Shown one piece after another: positions 46,401 to 52,415 of a stretch of DNA of 55,309 bases (the stretch's first letter is position 1; each line of letters opens with the position of its first letter). Source of the DNA: Planctomycetales bacterium (GTDB lineage Bacteria > Planctomycetota > Planctomycetia > Isosphaerales > Isosphaeraceae); the NCBI GenBank assembly GCA_027452145.1, contig DAIDHB010000468.1:1-55309 (forward strand). The letters run 5' to 3'. Under the pieces are notes generated by a model that had not been told where the DNA came from, searched no databases, and saw only the letters and a list, made by a program, of their open reading frames with translations. The translations under genes were made by a program, and so were the position numbers.

Positions 46401-46985
46401 ATCGTCAACGACTTCATCGACATGCGCGAGGAGCGGCACCGCCGCGGGGTCGAACGCGCCCTGCGCGAGGCCATCAAGCGCGACCGCGCCCGCACCAAGG
46501 TCCTGCGGATGAGCGCCTTCGGCCTCATCGAGATGACCCGGCAGCGCATCCGCCCGAGCCTCAAGCGCTCGATCTATCAGGACTGCCCCGAGTGCGCGGG
46601 CGCCGGCGTGGTCAAGACGCCCGAGAGCATGGCCATCGACGTCATGCGGCTGCTGGCCCTGGCCACCCACCGCGAGGAGATCCGCAAGATCGCCGTCGCC
46701 GTCAACCCGAGCGTCGCGTCGTACCTCAACAACCGCAAGCGCCGCGAGCTCGCCCGGATGGAGTCCGACTGCAACATGACCATCCACATCGGCCCGGTGG
46801 ACGACGCCCCGGCCGAGCACCTGGTCATCGAGTGTCAGGACGCCAACGGCAACGAGGTGCGGGTGCAGCCCCAGCCGCCGGCCCACCATGGCCATGGCCA
46901 TGGCCATCACGGTCATGGGCACGGACACGGATCCGGACACGGTCAGGGCCACGGCCCCGGCCCCGGCCCGCGTCGGGGACGTTGA
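43494..46985 (+). CDS. Ribonuclease E/G with giant disordered insert and His/Gly-rich tail
   Basis: A 1163-residue RNase E/G. Residues 1-85 are the first half of the S1 RNA-binding domain (YTGNIYKGKIVNLEPAIQAA, FVDFSVGRNGFLHVSD). A Glu/Arg/Pro-rich low-complexity insert of about 630 residues (nt about 43740-45640) follows, then the rest of the S1 domain (IQEIFRRGDEVLVQVIKE) and the catalytic domain. Catalytic Asp930 is in AIDVNSGNF and Asp973 in VNDFIDM; the zinc-link CPEC begins at Cys1031. The last 30 residues are His/Gly repeats (HGHGHHGHGHG). The start at 43494 follows GGAAAGAGA. It processes rRNA and degrades mRNA in the family. Confidence 0.93.
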   Translation: MKKEMLINVLQPEECRIAIVEDGVLEELYVERTSHESYTGNIYKGKIVNLEPAIQAAFVDFSVGRNGFLHVSDVEPQYFEGRAPAGEEEPEARPRERVKKRDPRRDRDRGRGRGERRAPSEPVEDIDPFEPPSPPRAEDRPRDRDRDRGRDRERPDLSVRGRRDRSEPPRRRFGEGLTDQGEEPEPWGPEPEPEPQPEPQPEPRFGVEKHPEEPMAARAEPEPEARAEDLIGWRGALQRDPDDAIGWEREPERGRAPDWRSEREPRPASQEGPSAHRAERDAFFDPDLPPSRTDRGRSPGSRQRPPEPESFERGHQRITPAYPPEREYRPHDEPEPAEPEPEADIESFGAGREPRRGRGRGRGRSAGAAGRSRPSPPAEPEEPLPPLEPELPAELPPDEPDFGDIGRFDEPPRRRGGRAAIRSRGGDWGERPREVPPPEPEAGRPADIGWRRGPEVPEAPRERERPREPERPREREPERPRERDRERPRAHDRAGEPGYVPRRERMKTGDSTFGADLFPPEAEWSDRETEELLAPGIPPRDAGLGEEDEVGLAEEEGPGAARPEGRRRRRRRGRRRDREPRREGEGEGEGFESSSAAGDELEADFDELDIDHTEARAYAHARHDEPEALGDFAELDLEDLEPADIDEDEYAPASARTAVEEEIDPELELEIRKEIEEIEELEREMGLRGPEARGRALDEATRGARGGGRGRGPSKPPIQEIFRRGDEVLVQVIKESIGTKGPTLSTYISIPGRYLVLMPGLNRVGVSRKIVDESQRRKLREIMNELNPPKGLGFIVRTAGLERSKRELARDLAYLLRLWKVILRRIKKSRAPVPIYQESDMIIRTIRDIFTSEIDTIWIDEPAAFERAQDFLRVVMPRFVNRLKLYDEKVPLFHKYGIEEEISKIQRRHVPLPEGGSIVIDQTEALVAIDVNSGNFRVEDDAEKTAYEMNLRAAREIARQLRLRDLGGVIVNDFIDMREERHRRGVERALREAIKRDRARTKVLRMSAFGLIEMTRQRIRPSLKRSIYQDCPECAGAGVVKTPESMAIDVMRLLALATHREEIRKIAVAVNPSVASYLNNRKRRELARMESDCNMTIHIGPVDDAPAEHLVIECQDANGNEVRVQPQPPAHHGHGHGHHGHGHGHGSGHGQGHGPGPGPRRGR

Positions 46986-47019
46986 CACTCGGCGATCGTG
47001 GAAAGGAAAGGACCCGCGG

Positions 47020-48027
47020 ATGCCATTCCAGCCCGCGACCGGTTACCCCTTGCACCGCCCCCGTCGTCTCCGCGGCCATCCCGCCCTGCGCGGGATGGTC
47101 GCCGAGACGCGGCTGGCGGTCGACGACCTGATCTACCCGCTGTTCGTCTACCACGGCAAGGACCTCCGCCGCGAGATCCCGTCGATGCCGGGCCAGTACC
47201 AGCTCTCGCTGGACCGACTCGGGGACGAGGTCGCCGCGGCCGCCGAGCTGGGGATCCCGGCGATCCTCCTGTTCGGCATCCCCGATCACAAGGACCCGCG
47301 GGGCTCGGCCGCGCTCCGCGAGGACGGGATCGTGCAGCAGGCGATCGGCGTGGCGAGTCGGGCGGCGCCGTCGATGCTCGTGATCACGGACCTGTGCTTC
47401 TGCGAGTACACCGACCATGGCCATTGCGGCCCGCTGGCCGAATCCCGCGGCCGGACGGACGTCGACAACGACGCGACCTTGCCGCTCCTGGCCGAGCAGG
47501 CGGTGAGCCACGCCCAGGCCGGCGCCGACGTCATCGCCCCGTCGGGGATGATGGACGGCATGGTCCAGGCGATCCGCCGGGGCCTGGACGGCTTCGGGTT
47601 CCTCGACGTGCCGATCCTCTCGTATGCGGTCAAGTACGCCAGCGCCTACTACGGCCCGTTTCGCGAGGCCGCCGAGAGCGCGCCGAGCTTCGGCGACCGC
47701 CGCAGCTACCAGATGGACCCGGCGAACACCGACGAGGCCCTGCGCGAGGCCGCCCTCGACCTGGCCGAGGGCGCCGACATGATCATGGTGAAGCCCGCGC
47801 TGGCGTACCTCGACATCATCCGCCGCGTCAAGGACGAGTTCCGCGTCCCGACCGCGGCCTACAACGTCTCGGGCGAGTACGCGATGGTCAAGGCGGCCGC
47901 CGCCCGCGGCTGGATCGACGAGCGCCGGATCGTGCTCGAGACATTGACGGGCATGAGGCGAGCCGGCGCCGACATGATTCTCACCTACCACGCGCCCGAC
48001 GTCGCGAGGTGGCTGCGCCAGGGCTGA
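47020..48027 (+). CDS. hemB: Delta-aminolevulinic acid dehydratase (porphobilinogen synthase)
   Basis: A 335-residue HemB. It condenses two 5-aminolevulinate molecules into porphobilinogen in tetrapyrrole synthesis. The three-cysteine zinc site is complete (Cys126, Cys128, Cys136 in DLCFCEYTDHGHCG), so it is the Zn2+ type. The Schiff-base lysines are Lys205 (YAVKYASAYYGPFR) and Lys258 (MIMVKPALAYLDI). The start at 47020 follows GGAAAGGAAAGGA and gives the family N-terminus. It lies 34 bp after the RNase gene and upstream of hemL. Confidence 0.96.
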   Translation: MPFQPATGYPLHRPRRLRGHPALRGMVAETRLAVDDLIYPLFVYHGKDLRREIPSMPGQYQLSLDRLGDEVAAAAELGIPAILLFGIPDHKDPRGSAALREDGIVQQAIGVASRAAPSMLVITDLCFCEYTDHGHCGPLAESRGRTDVDNDATLPLLAEQAVSHAQAGADVIAPSGMMDGMVQAIRRGLDGFGFLDVPILSYAVKYASAYYGPFREAAESAPSFGDRRSYQMDPANTDEALREAALDLAEGADMIMVKPALAYLDIIRRVKDEFRVPTAAYNVSGEYAMVKAAAARGWIDERRIVLETLTGMRRAGADMILTYHAPDVARWLRQG

Positions 48028-48060
48028 GAGTCCCTTCCGTCATCGTCGCGATGCCGTTTC

Positions 48061-48119
48061 GTAGGTCAGGCTCTCAGCCTGACTCCGGAGAAAGCCGTCA
48101 GGCTGAGAGCCTGACCTGC
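48061..48119. repeat. Inverted-repeat unit of the TAGGTCAGGCT family, between hemB and hemL
   Basis: Two palindromes, 48061-48083 and 48097-48119, face each other. Arms are GTCAGGCT/AGCCTGAC with loops CTC and GAG-type, outer ends GTAG and CTGC. The whole 59-bp unit folds as a large hairpin and matches the elements at 1107-1275. It may end the hemB transcript, making hemL separately transcribed. Confidence 0.8.
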
Positions 48120-48197
48120 GGGTCCGGCGACGCCATTTCTCCGTTCTGTCAGGGCACAAGGCGTCGCCGTCCCGCCCCACACGAAGGCCCGAATCCG

Positions 48198-49523
48198 ATG
48201 ACTGCCACAACACCCGCCGTCTCGCGCCCCGACTTCAAGCTCCCCCGCAGCCGCGAGGCGTTCGCGCGGGCCAATCGCGTCATCCCCGGCGGCGTGAACA
48301 GCCCGGCCCGGGCGTTCGGCGCCGTCGGCGGCGAGCCGCCGTTCATCGAGTCGGCCCGCGGCGCCTATCTCCACGACATCGACGGCCACACCTATATTGA
48401 CTACATCGGGTCGTGGGGCCCGATGATCCTGGGGCATGCCCAGCCCGTCGTGAGCGCCGCGGTGGCCGATGCCCTCGCCCTGGGCTCGAGCTTCGGCGCG
48501 CCGACTGTCCGCGAGATCGAGATCGCCGAGGCCGTCGCCGAGGCGGTGCCCTCGATCGACAAGGTCCGCTTCGTCTCCTCCGGCACCGAGGCGACGATGT
48601 CGGCCGTGCGGGTGGCGCGGGGCGTCACGGGCCGGTCGAAGATCGTCAAGATGGCCGGCCACTATCACGGCCACGTCGATGCGCTGCTCGTCCAGGCGGG
48701 CTCGGCCGCCACGACCCTCGGCACGCCGAATAGCCCGGGCGTGACCGAGGGTGCCGCGCGGGACACGATCCTCTGCCCGTTCAATGATGCCGGTGCCGTG
48801 GCCGAGGTCTTCCGCCGGTTCCCGGACGAGGTCGCGGCCGTCCTGCTCGAGCCGATCGCCGGCAACATGGGGCTCGTGCCTCCGGAGCCGGGCTACCTCG
48901 AAACCCTTCGCGAGCTGACCTCGAAGCATGGCGCGCTTCTGATCTTTGACGAGGTGATGACGGGCTTCCGCGTCGCGTTCGGCGGCGCCCAGGCGCTTTA
49001 CGGGATCACGCCCGACCTGACGGCCCTGGGCAAGGTCATCGGCGGCGGCCTGCCGGCGGCGGCCTACGGCGCCTCGACCGCCGTGATGGACCGGGTCTCG
49101 CCCGCCGGGCCGATCTTCCAGGCCGGCACGCTCTCGGGCAATCCTCTCGCGATGGCCGCCGGACTGGCCACGCTCCGGATCCTCCGCGACGAGCCTCCTT
49201 ACGAGCACCTCGAGTCGCTGTCGGCCCGCCTGGCCGAGGGCCTCGACCGGGCCGCCGCCGACGCCGGCATCCCGCACGTCGTCCAGCGCGTGGGGAGCAT
49301 GCTCACCCTCTTCTTCCACGATGGCCCTGTGCGTCACTACGACGACGCCGTTCGGAGCGACACCCGCCTCTTCGGCAGGTTCTTCTGGGAGATGCTCGCC
49401 CGCGGGGTGTATCTCCCGTGCAGTCAGTTCGAGGCGGCCTTCGTCTCGGCCGCGCACACGGCCGACGACATCGACCGCACCATCGAGGCGGCTCGCGAGT
49501 CCTTGCGGGTCATCCGCGGTTGA
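48198..49523 (+). CDS. hemL: Glutamate-1-semialdehyde 2,1-aminomutase
   Basis: A 441-residue class III PLP enzyme of the C5 route to 5-aminolevulinate. Motifs: VIPGGVNSPARAF at the start, FVSSGTEATMSAVRVARG, HYHGHVDALL, the metal/PLP-pocket FDEVMTGFRV, and Lys279 in LGKVIGGGLP as the PLP lysine. The ATG at 48198 precedes the family N-terminus; the frame is open upstream through the hemB region without homology. It is downstream of hemB but separated by the palindromic repeat. Together they cover two early tetrapyrrole steps. Confidence 0.96.
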   Translation: MTATTPAVSRPDFKLPRSREAFARANRVIPGGVNSPARAFGAVGGEPPFIESARGAYLHDIDGHTYIDYIGSWGPMILGHAQPVVSAAVADALALGSSFGAPTVREIEIAEAVAEAVPSIDKVRFVSSGTEATMSAVRVARGVTGRSKIVKMAGHYHGHVDALLVQAGSAATTLGTPNSPGVTEGAARDTILCPFNDAGAVAEVFRRFPDEVAAVLLEPIAGNMGLVPPEPGYLETLRELTSKHGALLIFDEVMTGFRVAFGGAQALYGITPDLTALGKVIGGGLPAAAYGASTAVMDRVSPAGPIFQAGTLSGNPLAMAAGLATLRILRDEPPYEHLESLSARLAEGLDRAAADAGIPHVVQRVGSMLTLFFHDGPVRHYDDAVRSDTRLFGRFFWEMLARGVYLPCSQFEAAFVSAAHTADDIDRTIEAARESLRVIRG

Positions 49524-49527
49524 GGGC

Positions 49528-49553
49528 GGGGAATCGCAGGTTCCCCCACCGCC
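49528..49553. terminator. Weak hairpin between converging hemL and the ThiE fusion gene
   Basis: GGGGAA (49528-49533) and TTCCCC (49541-49546) pair around TCGCAGG; a CCGCC after it can extend the stem with a bulge to the GGGC side. Position between convergent stops suggests a bidirectional terminator, but the T-tract is lacking. Confidence 0.35.
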
Positions 49554-49565
49554 GCGAACGGATTC

Positions 49566-51158
49566 TCACCGCTGGTCGTTCCGCTCGTCCTCATCGGGCT
49601 CCGGCTCAAGTCCGTCGAGGCGGGCCTTGAGGCGGCGGGCGGCTTTTCGGGGGCTCTGCGCCCGGACGACCGAGCCGGCGACCGCGATCCGGGTGGCTCC
49701 CGCTTCCAGGACGCGGTCGACGTTCCTCGCGTCGATCCCGCCGATGGCGAACCAGGGCAGGGCAGTGGTCTCGGCGGCGAGGCGGACAAACGACAGCCCG
49801 GCCAGCTCGGGCTCGGAGAACTCCTTGGTCGCGCTGGGGAAGACGGGCCCGACGCCCAGGTATCCTGCGCCGGCGAGCACAGCGGCGTCGAGCTGCTCGC
49901 GATCGTGGGTCGACACGCCGATCTGGGCCGTCGCGCCGATGACGCGGCGGGCGTCGCGGACCGAGACGTCGTCCTGGCCGAGGTGGACACCGTCGCAGCC
50001 GGCCAGCCGGGCGAGGTCGGGGCGATCGTTCATGATCATCGGCACGCGGGCGCGGGCCGTGACGATCCGCAGCTCGCGGGCCCGGCGGAGGCACTCGCGG
50101 TCGGGCACTCCCTTCTCGCGGTACTGGATCGCGTCGGCGCCGCCGGCGATGGCCTCCTCGGCGACCCAGAGCAGGTCGCCGAGCGTCGGCAGCCCGCCGA
50201 TCAGCACCATCAGTCGGGCGTCGCCCAGCGACCGGCGCGAGGCCACCGCGGTCATGGTGAGCTTCTCGATCGTGTAGACGTCGTACCGCAGCACCTCGAA
50301 GCGGCCGGCGAGCCAGACGTCCACCAGTTTGCTGTACTCCTCCAGCGACCGGAGGGCCTCGGCGATCCGCTTGAAGTTGGCCGCGAGCACGGCGCGGGGG
50401 TTCTCGCGGATCTGTTCGGAGGCCGTCATGATGTGCGTGCCGACGTCCTCGCGGGTCTCGCGCGAGTCGATCAACAGGCAGGCGTCCAGCCCGCGCTCGG
50501 CCTCCGCGAGGCGATGGCGCATCTCCTTGAGCCGCCGGGTGAGCCCGGGGTCATCCAGGGCGAAGCGGACGTAGTCCTCGACCACGCGCAGCCCCTCGCG
50601 GGCGCGGTTGGCCGAGGCGTCGAGGATTCGCGCCAGGTCGACGCCGCCGCCCGGCTCGGCCAGGTCGAGCGGCGGGATGTCGTCGGCCATCGGCAGCGGG
50701 GCGGACTCGACCGCGGTGGAGCGCGTCAATCGGTCCAGGAGCGCCGGAATCTCGAGCCCGGCGGCGCGGAGCACGTCGGCCACGGGGGTCGAGGCGGCGA
50801 TCAGGGCGGCCAGCAGGTGCTCGGTGCCGACGTCGCGCGAGCGGTCGATGCCGCGGGCCTGGCCGGCCGCCTCGCCGAGCACCGACCGCAGGTCGGCCGA
50901 CCGGGGGATCGGCACGACCAGCTCATCCTCGTCCGGGGCCTCGGCGTCCTCGCCCCACGAAGCCGGGTCCATCGCCGCGCGGAGCCGCTCGGCCGGGGCG
51001 CCGAATTCCTCCATCAGCTCGGCGGCTCGGCTCTCGGTCTCGAGCGCCAGCGCGGCGAGCAGGTCCATCGGTTCCACCAGCGCGGCGCCCCGGCGCCCGG
51101 CCACCGCCGCAGCCCGCCGGAGCGCCCGCTCCGCACCCGCCGTGAACGACTCGAACAT
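49566..51158 (-). CDS. ClpN-ThiD2-ThiE fusion protein (thiamine phosphate synthase)
   Basis: A 530-residue protein of three parts. Residues about 1-150 are a double Clp N-terminal repeat (MFESFTAGAERALRRAAAVA and GTEHLLAALIAASTPVADVL), as in ClpA/ClpC, without any AAA+ domain. Residues about 175-300 match the ThiD2 domain found ahead of ThiE in cyanobacteria (RILDASANRAREGLRVVEDY, FKRIAEALRSLEEYSKL). Residues about 320-515 are ThiE (IQYREKG, NDRPDLA, VHLGQDD, GVGPVFPS, FAIGGID), which joins HMP-PP and thiazole phosphate to thiamine phosphate. The ATG at 51158 is the Clp N-terminus. The Clp module here is unexpected. Confidence 0.88.
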   Translation of the reverse strand: MFESFTAGAERALRRAAAVAGRRGAALVEPMDLLAALALETESRAAELMEEFGAPAERLRAAMDPASWGEDAEAPDEDELVVPIPRSADLRSVLGEAAGQARGIDRSRDVGTEHLLAALIAASTPVADVLRAAGLEIPALLDRLTRSTAVESAPLPMADDIPPLDLAEPGGGVDLARILDASANRAREGLRVVEDYVRFALDDPGLTRRLKEMRHRLAEAERGLDACLLIDSRETREDVGTHIMTASEQIRENPRAVLAANFKRIAEALRSLEEYSKLVDVWLAGRFEVLRYDVYTIEKLTMTAVASRRSLGDARLMVLIGGLPTLGDLLWVAEEAIAGGADAIQYREKGVPDRECLRRARELRIVTARARVPMIMNDRPDLARLAGCDGVHLGQDDVSVRDARRVIGATAQIGVSTHDREQLDAAVLAGAGYLGVGPVFPSATKEFSEPELAGLSFVRLAAETTALPWFAIGGIDARNVDRVLEAGATRIAVAGSVVRAQSPRKAARRLKARLDGLEPEPDEDERNDQR

Positions 51159-51623
51159 CAGCCCGATGACTCCGACACGCCGCCGCTGTTCTGTTCCCTG
51201 CCGTCGCGCCGGACACGATTTTACCCGCTCCGGGTCGATCGAGCTCCTCGCGAGGCCGGTCGATCGCCGGCCCGGCTCGACCGAGCCCACCGATCCCGAT
51301 TCTTCCCATCTTGCATTTCCCCGGCGGGATTACCATCATGAAGTGGTATCGCCCGGGAAATGTCGTCTCGAAGCGTCGACTGCGAGCGGCCCGACTTGTC
51401 CGCCTACCCCACCGCCGCCCCGCGCCTGTCGAGAGACCTTTCCGGGCCCGCTCCGGCATCCGGGCCGCCGTCGCAACTGGCCTGCGCTCTCCTCCCCGCG
51501 GGCGGTCGCCTCGACCCGTGGCTCCCGATGACCGGCGACAGGGTCATGGGCCTCCCGACTGGATCGTCCCACCCCGAACCGAACCACGCCCCACGCTTCC
51601 TCCACGCACAAGGAACCACCAAC
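51159..51623. other. Divergent promoter region between the ThiE fusion and glutathione peroxidase genes
   Basis: 465 bp with no supported gene. It must hold promoters in both directions and contains the interrupted palindrome at 51314-51362. No TPP-riboswitch consensus (CUGAGA and the ACC-GAU-AAUGCC block) was seen upstream of the ThiE gene. Confidence 0.55.
51314..51362. repeat. Interrupted palindrome in the divergent promoter region
   Basis: CATTTCCC (51314-51321) pairs with GGGAAATG (51355-51362), and TACCA (51331-51335) with TGGTA (51344-51348), around the loop TCATGAAG. The inner parts (9 and 6 nt) differ in length. It may be a two-site operator or an RNA hairpin. Confidence 0.5.
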
Positions 51624-52220
51624 GTGCTCGCTCGGTCTCTCTTCCTCGCTGGCCTCGCTTCCGCCGCGGCCCTCGTCCTGGTGACCTCCGCCGCGGTCGT
51701 CTCCGCCCAGGATGATTCCAAGAAGCCGGCCTCCGTGCTCGACTTCCAGGTCAAGGACATCGACGGAAAGGACGTCAACCTGGCGAAATACAAGGGCAAG
51801 GTCCTGCTCATCGTCAACACGGCCAGCCAGTGCGGCTACACGCCGCAGTACAAGGACCTCCAGGCCATCTACGAGAAGTACAACGACAAGGGCTTCGAGA
51901 TCCTCGCCTTCCCGGCCAACGAGTTCGGCGCCCAGGAGCCGGGGACCAACTCACAGATCAAGGAATTCTGCTCGACCAGGTATCACGTCGAGTTCCCGCT
52001 CTTTTCCAAGATCGTGGTGAAGGGGCCGGGCATCCATCCGCTGTACGGATACCTCACGAGCAAGCAGACCAACCCGCAGTTCGCCGGCGACATCCCCTGG
52101 AACTTCACCAAGTTCCTCGTGAACAAGAAGGGCGAGGTGATCGCCCGTTACCAGCCCGGCGACAAGCCGACGTCCGAGAAGGTCAGCGGCGAGATCGAGA
52201 AGGCCCTGGCTGAGAAGTAA
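51624..52220 (+). CDS. Exported glutathione peroxidase-like peroxidase (GTG start)
   Basis: A 198-residue thiol peroxidase. A Sec signal peptide (about residues 1-28, AAVVSAQD) is followed by the GPx fold. The peroxidatic Cys70 is in VNTASQCGYTPQY, Gln104 in FPANEFGAQEPGT and the Trp in WNFTKFLV, so the catalytic set is complete with cysteine, not selenocysteine. Family members reduce hydroperoxides, in bacteria mostly with thioredoxin. The GTG at 51624 is chosen because AAGGAA lies 11 bp upstream and it begins the signal peptide; the longer ATG frame at 51360 adds 88 residues of disordered sequence. Confidence 0.85.
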   Translation: MLARSLFLAGLASAAALVLVTSAAVVSAQDDSKKPASVLDFQVKDIDGKDVNLAKYKGKVLLIVNTASQCGYTPQYKDLQAIYEKYNDKGFEILAFPANEFGAQEPGTNSQIKEFCSTRYHVEFPLFSKIVVKGPGIHPLYGYLTSKQTNPQFAGDIPWNFTKFLVNKKGEVIARYQPGDKPTSEKVSGEIEKALAEK

Positions 52221-52269
52221 AAGACGGTCTCCGAAGGCTCCGCGATCGTATTCGGTGGTGCCGGCGCGC

Positions 52270-52398
52270 CATCCCGGCTCGGCTGGAGCCTCGCCCTCCC
52301 ATGTCCGCGTCCGGATCGGGAGGGCGAGCCTCCCGCCCGGCGAGCCGTCTTTCGTTGTGGTGGCGTACCATCCCGCCTCGGCGGGAGCCTCGTCCCTC
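52270..52398. repeat. GGAGCCTCGCCCTCC repeat cluster
   Basis: Two direct copies about 99 bp apart (52270-52299 and 52369-52398) share CATCCCGCCTCGGCGGGAGC-type sequence. Between them, GGAGCCTCGCCCTCCC (52285-52300) is nearly mirrored by GGGAGGGCGAGCCTCC (52318-52333). It is a third family of dispersed repeat in this window, lying between converging genes, where it may also terminate transcription. Confidence 0.7.
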
Positions 52399-52415
52399 AC
52401 TCCTGCGAGCGACCC

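Noticed and set aside
43074..46988. 1304-residue open frame antisense to the RNase E/G gene
   Set aside because: Composition (Leu/Ala/Arg/Gly-rich, no motifs) is what high-GC coding DNA gives on its opposite strand; the sense frame has full RNase E/G motifs.
51159..51330. Possible TPP riboswitch before the ThiE fusion gene
   Set aside because: No CUGAGA and no ACC-GAU-AAUGCC-type conserved block found on the minus strand.
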